This document shows, piece after piece, positions 55,845 to 64,000 of a DNA stretch of 64,000 nt. Source of the DNA: Blastomussa wellsi. Taxonomy: Eukaryota > Cnidaria > Anthozoa > Scleractinia > Plerogyridae. The DNA lies in contig OX393566.1 in the NCBI GenBank assembly GCA_947652115.1, positions 11,797,374 to 11,861,373 of the forward strand. Reading direction: 5' to 3'. Below the pieces are notes generated by a model. It was not told the DNA's origin. It searched no databases and saw only the letters and a list, made by a program, of their open reading frames with translations. The position numbers were made by a program, and so were the translations under genes. Numbering within the stretch: the first letter of the stretch is position 1; every line of letters starts with the position of its first letter.

Positions 55845-57415
55845 CGCAATGCAAAGAAAAGCAACCCCGCAACCCCAACCACGCCAACAGCGACAGCTAT
55901 TTTGTTGTTTTGATGGCTGTCTGAGCCAGCCGCGGGTGTTGGTTCTTCTGTTTGCACTGCAAGCTTTGGATCTTTTTTGCTTTCAGCTGTGACTGTGACT
56001 GCCTTGTGAACAGGGCTGTTTGGCGGGTTCGGTCTCCCGCCATCCATCTTTTGAAGGCCTACTTTTTTCGCGCTCGTGTTAACGTTGTTTATCCCCAGCT
56101 TCATACCTTGCACCGTTTGTTTGAGATGGTTGTTATAACCGATTGTGCTTTCTGTGTTTATCTCCATGTTCCCCGGCATCAGCCACGCGCCGGGGCAAAC
56201 AGCAAGGTTAAGCCGAACATTGGCCTCGTCAACGGCAAGTTCGTATCTTTGAACTGACTTGGCCAGGTCTGGCTGCCGGACTGCGTCTTCCACCAAGACG
56301 AGGAACTCGTTCTGAGCTTCTTTTGCTCTGCCTCCCGCCACCAAAATGCTGCTGGGGACGTTTACTTGCGCGCCCAAGACGCAATAAACGAACGCCTCTA
56401 TCGACTGGTTAATTCGCGACAAATCGGCCTGGGTCAACCCTGCCGACGTTTTGGGTGCAAACCAGTTGAATTGCTCTTCCGCGGCATCGTTTCTAATGAA
56501 ACACACTGAAATTCCTTTTTCAGAAGCCCTTGGGTCCTCGTCATCAAATTTTGCTTTTGCTGATGGATAGGGAACGTCCAAAACAAAAGGATCGTGGCAA
56601 TAAATATATACGCTGCCTAGTCCATGATTCGGGCCGTTCGAAAAGCGGAAATCCGTCGAGGGGTCAATTTCCAACTCTGCACATATTCGTTTCCACGAGG
56701 CTTCGTCGAAATGATTCTCGAACTGACTCCATGTCGGGTCCCCCGGCAATGCGCTGACGCTTTGGATGCCTCCGAGTTGGAATAGTATGCACCGAACCGT
56801 GAAATAGACGTGAAAAATATAAAACGCCCGCACTTGCGGCGGCAGCATTGTGCTGTCGAATACTTCTAGTGAGATTCCGCAGCCTGTCGTCGCACACCAC
56901 ACCGCAATATTCAGCTGCTGGTCCCAAAAAGACAGATTGGGGCCCGACAGCCATTTTCTCGCGGGCTTTGACGTTTCGAACTTCAGCTGCTCCTTTTGGA
57001 AGACCTCTCTGAACATTGTTGTAAAATACTTTTCAGGGGTGACATAAATTTTGATTTCTTTGTTTAAAATTTTTTTCAAACTCGCCGCCGCTTCTTCGAA
57101 TGGTACAGCCAGCGGTCTTTTTTCTGTTCGGGGCGTCAGTTGCAGAGGGAAGCCCTCAACGTCATCGTCAACCAAACCCAACGCTTTTTTCATTTCTGCG
57201 CTCCAATATTCTGGATCTGAACCGAAGACGCTTTGCAGACTCCATGGTCCTTCTTTCCAGAATATTTCGGCTGTTGCTGTGTTGTCCAGCGCAAAAAACA
57301 CCTGTGCTTCGAATTGACTTTTGTCTGCCCTTGGAAATCGTGCTGAAAAAGCTGTCCACGCATTGTTTTGTGCGAGCTTCGCATTCACGGCCTGTGCTAC
57401 TTTCCCGAGAAACAT
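55841..57415 (-). CDS. Large Polinton protein with C-terminal membrane anchor, unit 4, 524 aa, intact
   Basis: Frame complete from MFLGKVAQAVN to the anchor. A few substitutions from unit 3, for example EGPWSLQS and LKQTVQGMKLG. Confidence 0.82.
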   Translation of the reverse strand: MFLGKVAQAVNAKLAQNNAWTAFSARFPRADKSQFEAQVFFALDNTATAEIFWKEGPWSLQSVFGSDPEYWSAEMKKALGLVDDDVEGFPLQLTPRTEKRPLAVPFEEAAASLKKILNKEIKIYVTPEKYFTTMFREVFQKEQLKFETSKPARKWLSGPNLSFWDQQLNIAVWCATTGCGISLEVFDSTMLPPQVRAFYIFHVYFTVRCILFQLGGIQSVSALPGDPTWSQFENHFDEASWKRICAELEIDPSTDFRFSNGPNHGLGSVYIYCHDPFVLDVPYPSAKAKFDDEDPRASEKGISVCFIRNDAAEEQFNWFAPKTSAGLTQADLSRINQSIEAFVYCVLGAQVNVPSSILVAGGRAKEAQNEFLVLVEDAVRQPDLAKSVQRYELAVDEANVRLNLAVCPGAWLMPGNMEINTESTIGYNNHLKQTVQGMKLGINNVNTSAKKVGLQKMDGGRPNPPNSPVHKAVTVTAESKKDPKLAVQTEEPTPAAGSDSHQNNKIAVAVGVVGVAGLLFFALR

Positions 57416-57472
57416 TGCGTTTATATATTTCAAGTTTTTTTCAATTGAAAATTTGTTCGGAACAAAATAAAA
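57416..57472. promoter_or_regulatory. Divergent promoter with TATATA, unit 4
   Basis: Sequence identical to 20935-20991. Confidence 0.4.
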
Positions 57473-58138
57473 ATGGTTGTGCTTACCGTTTCTACGTCTT
57501 CCAATCCTTGCACCGTCTATTTCGATAACCCGATTCCAAAGGCTGATTACGTCTGCCTGTTGTCTTGTTCGCTTCCAAATTCGTGGCATAATTTGAAAAA
57601 AGATGGTGTCATTGCAATGTCTGATCTTGATGGTAAAAATGCTGTTCCCATTACTTTACTCAGAGGGTATTACACTCTTGAAACCATGGCTCAAAATATT
57701 GAACACGCTTTCGCTTCATTCGATGTAAAACTTCCCACTCAAATCAATACACCTGTTGGTGGAATGGTCATTGCCAACTAGGAGAATAAAAAAATCACTC
57801 TTGACAAAGACTTGTCCAATTTTCTTGGCATTTCCCGCGTTTTGATGTTTAGAACTTTCGTCAAACGGCTCCAGATTCCGTCAAGTTTCTTTATCCATTG
57901 CGACTTGGTTGACCCCAATCGAAATTTGTTCAACGGCAAAGCTTCGTCCCTTCTTGCTAAGTTTGACATCCATGGGGATGCTTTCCAAAAAGTCCACTAT
58001 CAAGCGGGCACACAGCCGACCTTTCGTGACGCTGCTTCGTTTCATGATTTCAACAGCGTCACGCTTTCTGTCAAAGAAGTGGATGGCGAACTTTTTGACT
58101 TTCACGATCACCCACTTGAATTCGACTGCTGGTATACC
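57473..58138 (+). pseudogene. Candidate minor capsid protein, unit 4, internal TAG, fused downstream
   Basis: Shared TAG at 57779-57781. A 27-base deletion near 58128 removes the natural stop, so the frame runs on into the next gene. Substitutions HDFNSV and KEVDGEL are private. Confidence 0.62.
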
Positions 58139-58774
58139 ATGTCTTCATCAAATGTCTTGCCGAGTGCTCCTCCCATTTATCCTGAGCTTCCCCCGCTGGA
58201 AAGAGCTGAAAATTTCCGTCTTGGTGAGATCTCCAAAACTGAAAAAGAAATCGCCGGAGAAGTTGAACACCGGAGGCTTGTTTTGAAAAAATACACGAAA
58301 GCCCGCAAAGTGATTCACTATTCCGCGGTGTCTCTCGGCGTTGGAAGTGCCTTTCTGTCTTCCGGTGCCGTTGCTTCTTCTTTGACTGGCGTTGGAATCG
58401 TTGTAGGTGCGCCTGTTGCCGAAATTGCCGCCCTCCTTGGGTTTGCTTCGTCTGGCCTTGCTGCTGTTAACAGGAAGCTTGAGAGGAAAGTCAAAAAACA
58501 CACGAAAATTCAAGCTCTGGCTCTTGCAAAGCACGACTCGATTAAAGAATATGTTTCTTAAGCTCTGGACGATGGAAATGTTTCCGACGCTGAATTCAAA
58601 ATGATCTCTCGTGAAATGGAAAAATTTCGCGAACTCAGAGATAGATTGCGGGAAAACTTCGCGGAAAAACCGGTCGATTCTCCAGATGTTGAAACGATAA
58701 AAAAACAGGTTCGCCTCGAGCTTCGGAAGGAGTTTCTGAAAAAAATGTCGGCGTCCAACGCAAATTTGAACTAA
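58139..58774 (+). pseudogene. Glycine-rich hairpin membrane protein, unit 4, fused to the previous gene
   Basis: Starts MSSSNVLPSAPPIYPEL at 58139, in frame with the upstream gene after the 27-base deletion; the joint open frame is 57812-58561. Shared TAA at 58559-58561. One Gly to Glu change (VAEIAALLG) falls in a hydrophobic segment. Confidence 0.62.
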
Positions 58775-58777
58775 ACT

Positions 58778-59062
58778 TTGAATCTAAAAGAAGAAAAACC
58801 TATCTCTCTTTCAAGACCTCTGGTTAATCTGCGAAAAAAAGTTCCAACGTTTGAAGATTGGAAAACTTTGGAAAATGCTTCTGCTTTTCCACACGCTTTT
58901 CTGCATTTTCGAGGAACTTTCAACGCCCGTTTGGCAGAGCGAGGTCAGACGGATTACAAGTTGTTGAGGCAATGTCAGAGGTGGGTTCTGTTCGAGTTTG
59001 CGTGGTCGGTCACCGCTCTCCTGTCACGCGTATTTTATAAAGGTTTCGCTGTCATATTATAA
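58778..59062 (+). pseudogene. Possible coding remnant at the LINE-free site, unit 4
   Basis: An open frame of 94 codons (LVNLRKKVPTFEDWKTL, FPHAFLHFRGTFNARL, DYKLLRQCQRWVLFEF) follows in the same frame as the previous gene, just after its stop. It may be the lost tail of that protein or a separate small gene. No family recognised. Confidence 0.3.
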
Positions 59063-59280
59063 CCCCTGGAAGGATTCAAGGCGGTGCTTTTGTCCATTTT
59101 TTAAACACGCGGCACATAAACCGGTTTTTCCGCAAACGCTGCATTTGCGACAATAGATTATTTTTGTAATCCGCCCTCGTTTTTCACAAAAGGGGCCTGT
59201 GACAGTTCCTCGTGCACCTCGTCCCAACCCGTTACTTTTCTCTTCGCCTGCTGCGTCTGCGTCGTCACTTGCTCTTCCAT
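59057..59280 (-). pseudogene. Small zinc-binding protein, unit 4, frameshifted
   Basis: One A is missing near 59190 (CACAAAAGGGG against CACAAAAAGGGG), so the Cys-rich half is out of frame. Confidence 0.65.
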
Positions 59281-59402
59281 TTTGTTTTGGTGCTTTTCTC
59301 TAATTGGGGCTTTCTCTTGGGGCTTTCTCTGCCTCAGCCCGCGCATCAAGCGCAAATTTGAACTAAACTTTGAATCGAAAAAAAGAAAAATCTTTCTGAG
59401 TG

Positions 59403-59934
59403 TTATTTGCGCGTGACGTTGTGTGATGTTGTCACGCGTGACGTTGTGTGATTGTCACGCGGCACATTGCGTGACAGGTCACACACAGGGACAAAACCCT
59501 TGTCGGGGGTGCTCGGTGGCTGTTTGTTGCCTGGCCCCCGCCAGGACTTTCTCTGACAAAGCGGCTGTCCCCATTTGAAATCCCTCGGGATCTCGGGTTG
59601 GATCCCGAGGGATTTCTGAGCACCCCCTGTTACCAGTAGGGCCCAGGCGGGTTCACCCGAGGAGACTTGTCCCACTGGAAGGACTTCCCCTATACCTGGT
59701 GGTTCACCATCCGCACAAGCCTTTAGCAGGATTCAGAAAGTGGCCAACTTTCACCTCCCAGAGCTTCACCAGAATATGTGAACTTACTTGTTTTTTTACA
59801 GTTCGCTTATTTATTGTGTCCAGTCTGGCGTTTACTTCAATTGTGATGGCCTTTCTTTGTCCCTTGCAAAAAAAATCCCCTTACGCATGCGATTTCCGGT
59901 GATGATGAAATTTTCACCCCAGAGCCCTTTCATC
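59403..59934. promoter_or_regulatory. Conserved non-coding region with GTGAC repeats and hairpin, unit 4
   Basis: GTGAC/GTCAC repeats at 59413-59485 and the perfect hairpin at 59578-59615 are unchanged. A deletion of about 56 bases at 59931 removes sequence just after the stop of the terminal gene. Confidence 0.45.
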
Positions 59935-60312
59935 TCATAAATAGTCAAATCGGTAATCCGGAAATTCTTCTAGTTCATAATCGAAGTAACGTGGATGGCT
60001 TAAAAAGTGAATCTTTCTGTTTTTGAAACACAGTCTACAAAGTTCATTTGTCTCGTCTGTGTAATTATTTTTTCGAAGCAAAACTTTTGTGACTTGTTGT
60101 TTCTCTGTGCAAAATGGCGCCGATTGAATTTGGAGGTGAATTATGTCGAAGCCGAGGTCCAACTTTTCTTTGATCTTCAAGGTAAGATATTCTTTGTTTA
60201 TTTTCTCACAAAGTTCGGCTGGAAGGTTTTGAGTTGCCTCTGTAATCATGCCGCAGAACGGATTTGCTTCGCCGACTTGCAGAACATCCGCTCCTATATT
60301 TGCTGCTGCCAT
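59935..60312 (-). CDS. Right-terminal gene of element A, unit 4, 125 aa
   Basis: Frame open, same protein as unit 2. Starts in the inverted repeat with MAAANIGADVLQ. Confidence 0.65.
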   Translation of the reverse strand: MAAANIGADVLQVGEANPFCGMITEATQNLPAELCEKINKEYLTLKIKEKLDLGFDIIHLQIQSAPFCTEKQQVTKVLLRKNNYTDETNELCRLCFKNRKIHFLSHPRYFDYELEEFPDYRFDYL

Positions 60313-60592
60313 GTTTTCGTATATTCTTGTGCGGAATATTTCTTCAAATGGAAAATAATTATGCGACACAATATTCAAGTACATGCATTTCTTCAACTGG
60401 GAAATTTGGTTGCCATGTTTTCGTATATTCTTGTGTGGAATACTTCTTCAAATGGAAAATAATCATGCGACACAATATTCAAGTGCATGCGTTTCTTCAA
60501 CTGGGAAATTTGGTTGCCGAAAAAAAAAATGCGCTCTCCTAATTTGGTTGCCTTGGCTGCCGAAAAAAAAAATGCGCTCTCCAAACACATAT
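60276..60592 (-). repeat. Right terminal inverted repeat of element A, unit 4
   Basis: Copy of 24691-25005, again joined to the B gene at CCAAACACATAT. Confidence 0.9.
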
Positions 60593-61406
60593 TTCCGCTT
60601 CACGTACGGTGCAAACCACGGGCTGGGAAGCGTTTACATTTATTGCCACGACGTGCCCTATCCATCGGCAAAAGCAAAATTCGACGACGAGGACCCTAAG
60701 GCGTCAGAAAAGGGAATTTCAGTATGCTTCATAAGAAACGACGCCGCGGAAGAGCAATTCCAATGGTTCGAGCCCAAAACCTCGGCAGGTTTGACCCAGG
60801 CGGGTTTGTTGCGAATAAACCAGTCGATAGAGGCGTTCGTTTACTGTGTCCTCGGCGCGCAAGTTAACGTGAGAAGCAGCATCCTGGGAAATGGGGGACG
60901 CGCAAACGAGGCGCAAAGTGAGTTCCTTGTCTTGGTGGAAGATGCGATAAGGCAAACGGATCTGTTTAGGTCAGTTCAAATATACCAACTTGCCGTAGAC
61001 GAGGCAAAGGTGAGGCTCAACCTTGCTGTGTGCCCGGGGGCCTGGCTGATTCCCAGAGAACACGGTTGGCTAAAACAACCAGCCCAAACAAGCTACGCCA
61101 GGTATGAAGCTGGGGGTCAACGACGGGGTAAATAAAAGCCCAGAAAAAGCAGCGCTTCAGCTAATGGATGGCGGGAAATCAAAAATTAACCCGCAAAACA
61201 GTCATCATTCAAATCCGAAGACAGCAGAAAAACAGCAAGCGCCTCTGATCCAAACAGCTGCAGAAGAGCAAACTCCAACGGAGCAAACGGAATCTGAACC
61301 AATGACAACGGTTGACTCCGGCAGTGGGTCACATGATGTGAACAAAATAGCTGTCGCTGTTGGCGCGGTTGCAGTTGCGGGTTGGGCATTCTTGTCAATT
61401 CGTTAG
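60593..61406 (+). pseudogene. B-type membrane-anchored protein remnant, unit 4
   Basis: Same headless structure and frameshift; CAG in place of the TAG, as in unit 3, so 61104-61406 is open to the anchor. Confidence 0.82.
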
Positions 61407-62329
61407 CGCTGCTTCCTCGTTTTGTCGTTGAAGGTCGGATTCTTGCTCACGCAGTTCATCCAACCTTTTTGTTTCGTTGAGCCTTTTTTCCATGCTGTTT
61501 CTTTCGCTCTCTTTGGCCGCGAGGCCATGAGTTGGTCGATCCGGGTTTGTTCTTTGCCTTTACTTTTTGCTTGTTCTCCAAGAGCTAACACCTTTATTTT
61601 TGCATTTTCAAAACCTGTCTTAAGATTTTTTATCAGTTGCTGCTGTCTCCGCAGTTCTTCCTCACTTTTAACATTCGAACCATATTCATCTTTTAACCCA
61701 TCAATCCTTGTTTGAGTTTGCTCAATTCTGTTTCTCAGATTTTGAACCTCTTGAGTAGCTTTTTCATTTTCTGCGGCAATTTTTCCAGCATCTCTTAATT
61801 GTTGTTCGGTCTCTCTCAATCTCTGACGTTGTTCTCTTATGCTCTCATTATCTTAAGCGATAATTTCTTGTGCCATCGTCCCAATTTTTTCTATGATTTC
61901 TTTTGTAAGATTTGGAGTTAGCCTTTCTTTTCCTGTTGACCTTTCTTTGGTGAAAAGGGCATATATTCTTTTGCCGGCTCCAGCCATTTTTACTTGTAAT
62001 TTCCCCTTTAGGCTGTAAGAGGCTTCAAGATTTGTCGCCGAGCTTTCTTAAAATATTCCCTTGAGACTATTCCACGCTTTTTCTCTCATTGATTGCGCAC
62101 TGCTGTCCACCAAAGGAGATTCCTCGGTGTAAGACTTGTCAGGCATCCCGCTCTGTTGGTGCAGCGTTGTTTGTATTTCATAGTGTTCGCCACTATGGAA
62201 GGGTGTCGATGCAGAGCCAAGCTGAAATGGACGGGTTGTATTGACCTCTTGTTCATCTTCATGGTCATCGTGGTCAATAGCATGGTCAAGTTCGGGGTCG
62301 TCGTAACCAAAGTGTCCACCTTCTGCCAT
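61403..62329 (-). pseudogene. B-type coiled-coil protein, shortened, unit 4
   Basis: Same as unit 1: stop after SLKGIF at 62048, coil to 61403, no membrane part; MRETEQQ start of the coil as in unit 3. Confidence 0.78.
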
Positions 62330-62365
62330 TGTATGTTAAACAAAAATATTTTTTTGTTGATATAG

Positions 62366-63506
62366 ATGGTGGCGGTCCAAGCAAACCTTCGGTCAACGCA
62401 CAACGAGAAAAAGCTCGGCACGATGAAAGCCGAGCGTGCAGTAAAACGTATCACCTTTGATCATAGCGACGCCAGCCCCAGCGAGACCCTGTATGTTTCG
62501 GTGCCCAAGCTGAATGAGAATGAGGTCCTCCTGCCCGGCTCGCTCGCACTGCTCTTCTACACCGACTTGTCTGGAGGGCACGCCAACAACTTCCTCGTTC
62601 AAAACGTCGCGCGCACTCTCGTCGACAAGCTGGTTGTGAAGTACGTGGGCACCATACTGCAGGACTCGGTGGGGTATGACATCTTCAAGATCTGGGAGGA
62701 CCTTTTCCTCTCGCAGGAGGAGCGGAACAACATGCTGCTGGACGACATTCACAGTGAGGACGTTTGCAAGATCTGCTCAAACGCTGGGAATAAGAAAACC
62801 TGGGTATTGGCACGGAAAAAGCGCTGAACAATGTTTTCGGAACGAAATACCAAATCAGACTGGACCACCAGATTCTGACCGACCACGGAGTCTTTTACCC
62901 CCAAGCTCTTTACAACGACCTCGTGTTTGAGTTGACACTTGCGCCGGCCTCACAGGCTGTCAAAGGCTCTGACCCAACAAAACTGAAATACACGCTGACC
63001 AACATCCAGCTCGAGTACGAAATGATCAGAAGCCAGACTCTGGCGGACAACGCACACAGTGTCTACTCCGCTGGCAAGGAATTCATCTACGATCACGTGA
63101 TGCAGGCTGAGGTGGTCACCTTCGCAAAAGGCACGGAAACAAGGATTAACCTCAGAGTCAACCCCCAGAGAAGGTCCCTTAAAGGCATCCTTCTCCTCTT
63201 TGTTGAGCCATATGTCGCTGGCACCAGGGATTCAGAAAAGTACCTCAACCATGGCCTGACGAAAGTCAGCGTTATGGTGAACGGCTCACCCAACATGCTG
63301 TACAACAACGGAGTCGAAGGCAAAGACATTTGGGAGGAAGCCAGCCGCTTCTTTGTCAAGACAAAAACGCCGCACGTGAATCTGACGAAGTTCTACACCG
63401 ATGACAAGTTCGGGCTTTTGATCGATTTGCGCTCAATGGCAGATGACTCGCAGGTGACGCGCAGATGAACTTATTGGGGCAGCAATTAGAATCTTTGCAA
63501 TACTGA
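62366..63506 (+). pseudogene. B-type candidate major capsid protein, unit 4, broken
   Basis: Same frameshift (near 62797) and C-terminal deletion as unit 1; LPGSL variant as in unit 1. Confidence 0.78.
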
Positions 63507-63513
63507 TATATAG

Positions 63514-64000
63514 ATGGACCCCAAAAACATACCGTTTAACGCTCTTGTTGTTGGCCCGACTAATTCAGGCAAATCAAGGTTTGTTGTGGACCAGCTCTGT
63601 GGCCCTTTCCGTGGCAAGTTCGACTACATGGGGCTCATCTGCCCGACATTCGCGTATAACAAGACTTTTCATCGCTTCGCTGAGGCAGACCCTCGATTTT
63701 TTGTTATCATTTGCGAACAGAATGAGGTTAAACCATGGTTGAAGCTTGTTTGCTGGTTTTTGGAGGGCACCAACGCACTCATAATCCTCGATGACTGCCC
63801 AGCCTCGAAAGATGTAAAAAAGCGCACAGGCCAGCTGGTCAATCTCGCATTCAGCGCTCGCCACACAGGACTAAGCGTGTGGCTGCTCACCCAAAAGATG
63901 ACCAGCATCACAGCTTCTTTCCGCGAAAACGTAGCTGCAATTGTGCTTTATACACTCCCTCATGCAAGACTTTGAAAGCGGTTTTTGAATATTACGCCGG
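63514..64000 (+). pseudogene. B-type packaging ATPase, unit 4, cut by window end
   Basis: Opens MDPKNIPFNALVVGPTNSGKS, Walker B ALIILDDC, frameshift near 63952, and continues beyond the window. Confidence 0.85.

Larger units (their letters stand above)
52757..64000. repeat. Tandem array unit 4 (at least 11,244 bp, runs off the window)
   Basis: Starts at the same AGGGCGTG junction and lacks the LINE. The window ends within the B-type ATPase, so more of this unit, and perhaps more units, lie to the right. Confidence 0.95.

Noticed and set aside
16281..64000. Array as a pure assembly artefact
   Set aside because: Units differ by indels, a LINE presence/absence and many substitutions in a mosaic pattern, which repeated copying of one read set would not give. 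It still needs read support.

Overview
The window looks like nuclear DNA of an animal, most likely a cnidarian and probably a stony coral or relative. That host call is an inference from the style of the Polinton proteins and the LINE tail, not from a host gene. No host gene, rRNA or tRNA was recognised. It holds three blocks: a satellite array, one nearly full-length but decayed Polinton/Maverick DNA element (A), and a tandem array of a chimeric segment joining part of A to part of a second, related Polinton (B).

1-7616 is a head-to-tail satellite of about 52 monomers of 146-147 bp. It contains a 22-monomer higher-order duplication and has diverged monomers at its right edge. 7617-8278 is AT-rich non-coding DNA, followed by a 125-bp foldback hairpin (8279-8403) that touches the first Polinton terminus.

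8399-25005 is Polinton A, about 16.6 kb, with inverted terminal repeats of about 314 bp. Left to right it carries: a broken protein-primed family B DNA polymerase (+), a broken retroviral-type integrase (-), five small accessory or structural genes (-), an A32/FtsK-type packaging ATPase (-), a candidate major capsid protein (-), an acidic coiled-coil membrane protein (+), a large protein with a C-terminal membrane anchor (-), a candidate minor capsid/penton-like protein (+), a second membrane protein (+), a small zinc-binding protein (-) and a right-terminal gene (-). Replication/integration genes would copy and insert the element. The ATPase and capsid genes would package it, as proposed for Polinton-derived virus-like particles. 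No adenovirus-type maturation protease was recognised.

At 25005 the right terminus of A abuts the middle of a gene of element B, which lies in the opposite orientation and is present only as a remnant (membrane-anchored protein tail, coiled-coil gene, capsid gene, ATPase, start of a small gene). The block from the middle of A's ATPase (16281) to B's truncated small gene (28712) is repeated four times: 16281-28712, 28713-41149, 41150-52756 and 52757 to the window end. Unit lengths are 12,432, 12,437, 11,607 and at least 11,244 bp. Units 1 and 2 contain a 5'-truncated LINE that units 3 and 4 lack. Only unit 1 is attached to the polymerase/integrase half. The copies differ by private and shared indels that form a mosaic, best explained by unequal crossing-over.

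Most genes carry premature stops or frameshifts, many shared by all units and so older than the amplification. Exceptions are the large membrane-anchored gene of A (open in all four units), the capsid candidate of unit 4, the ATPase of unit 1, the right-terminal gene in all units, and the small zinc gene in units 1-3. Protein family assignments come from motifs and remembered family resemblance; no database search was run.
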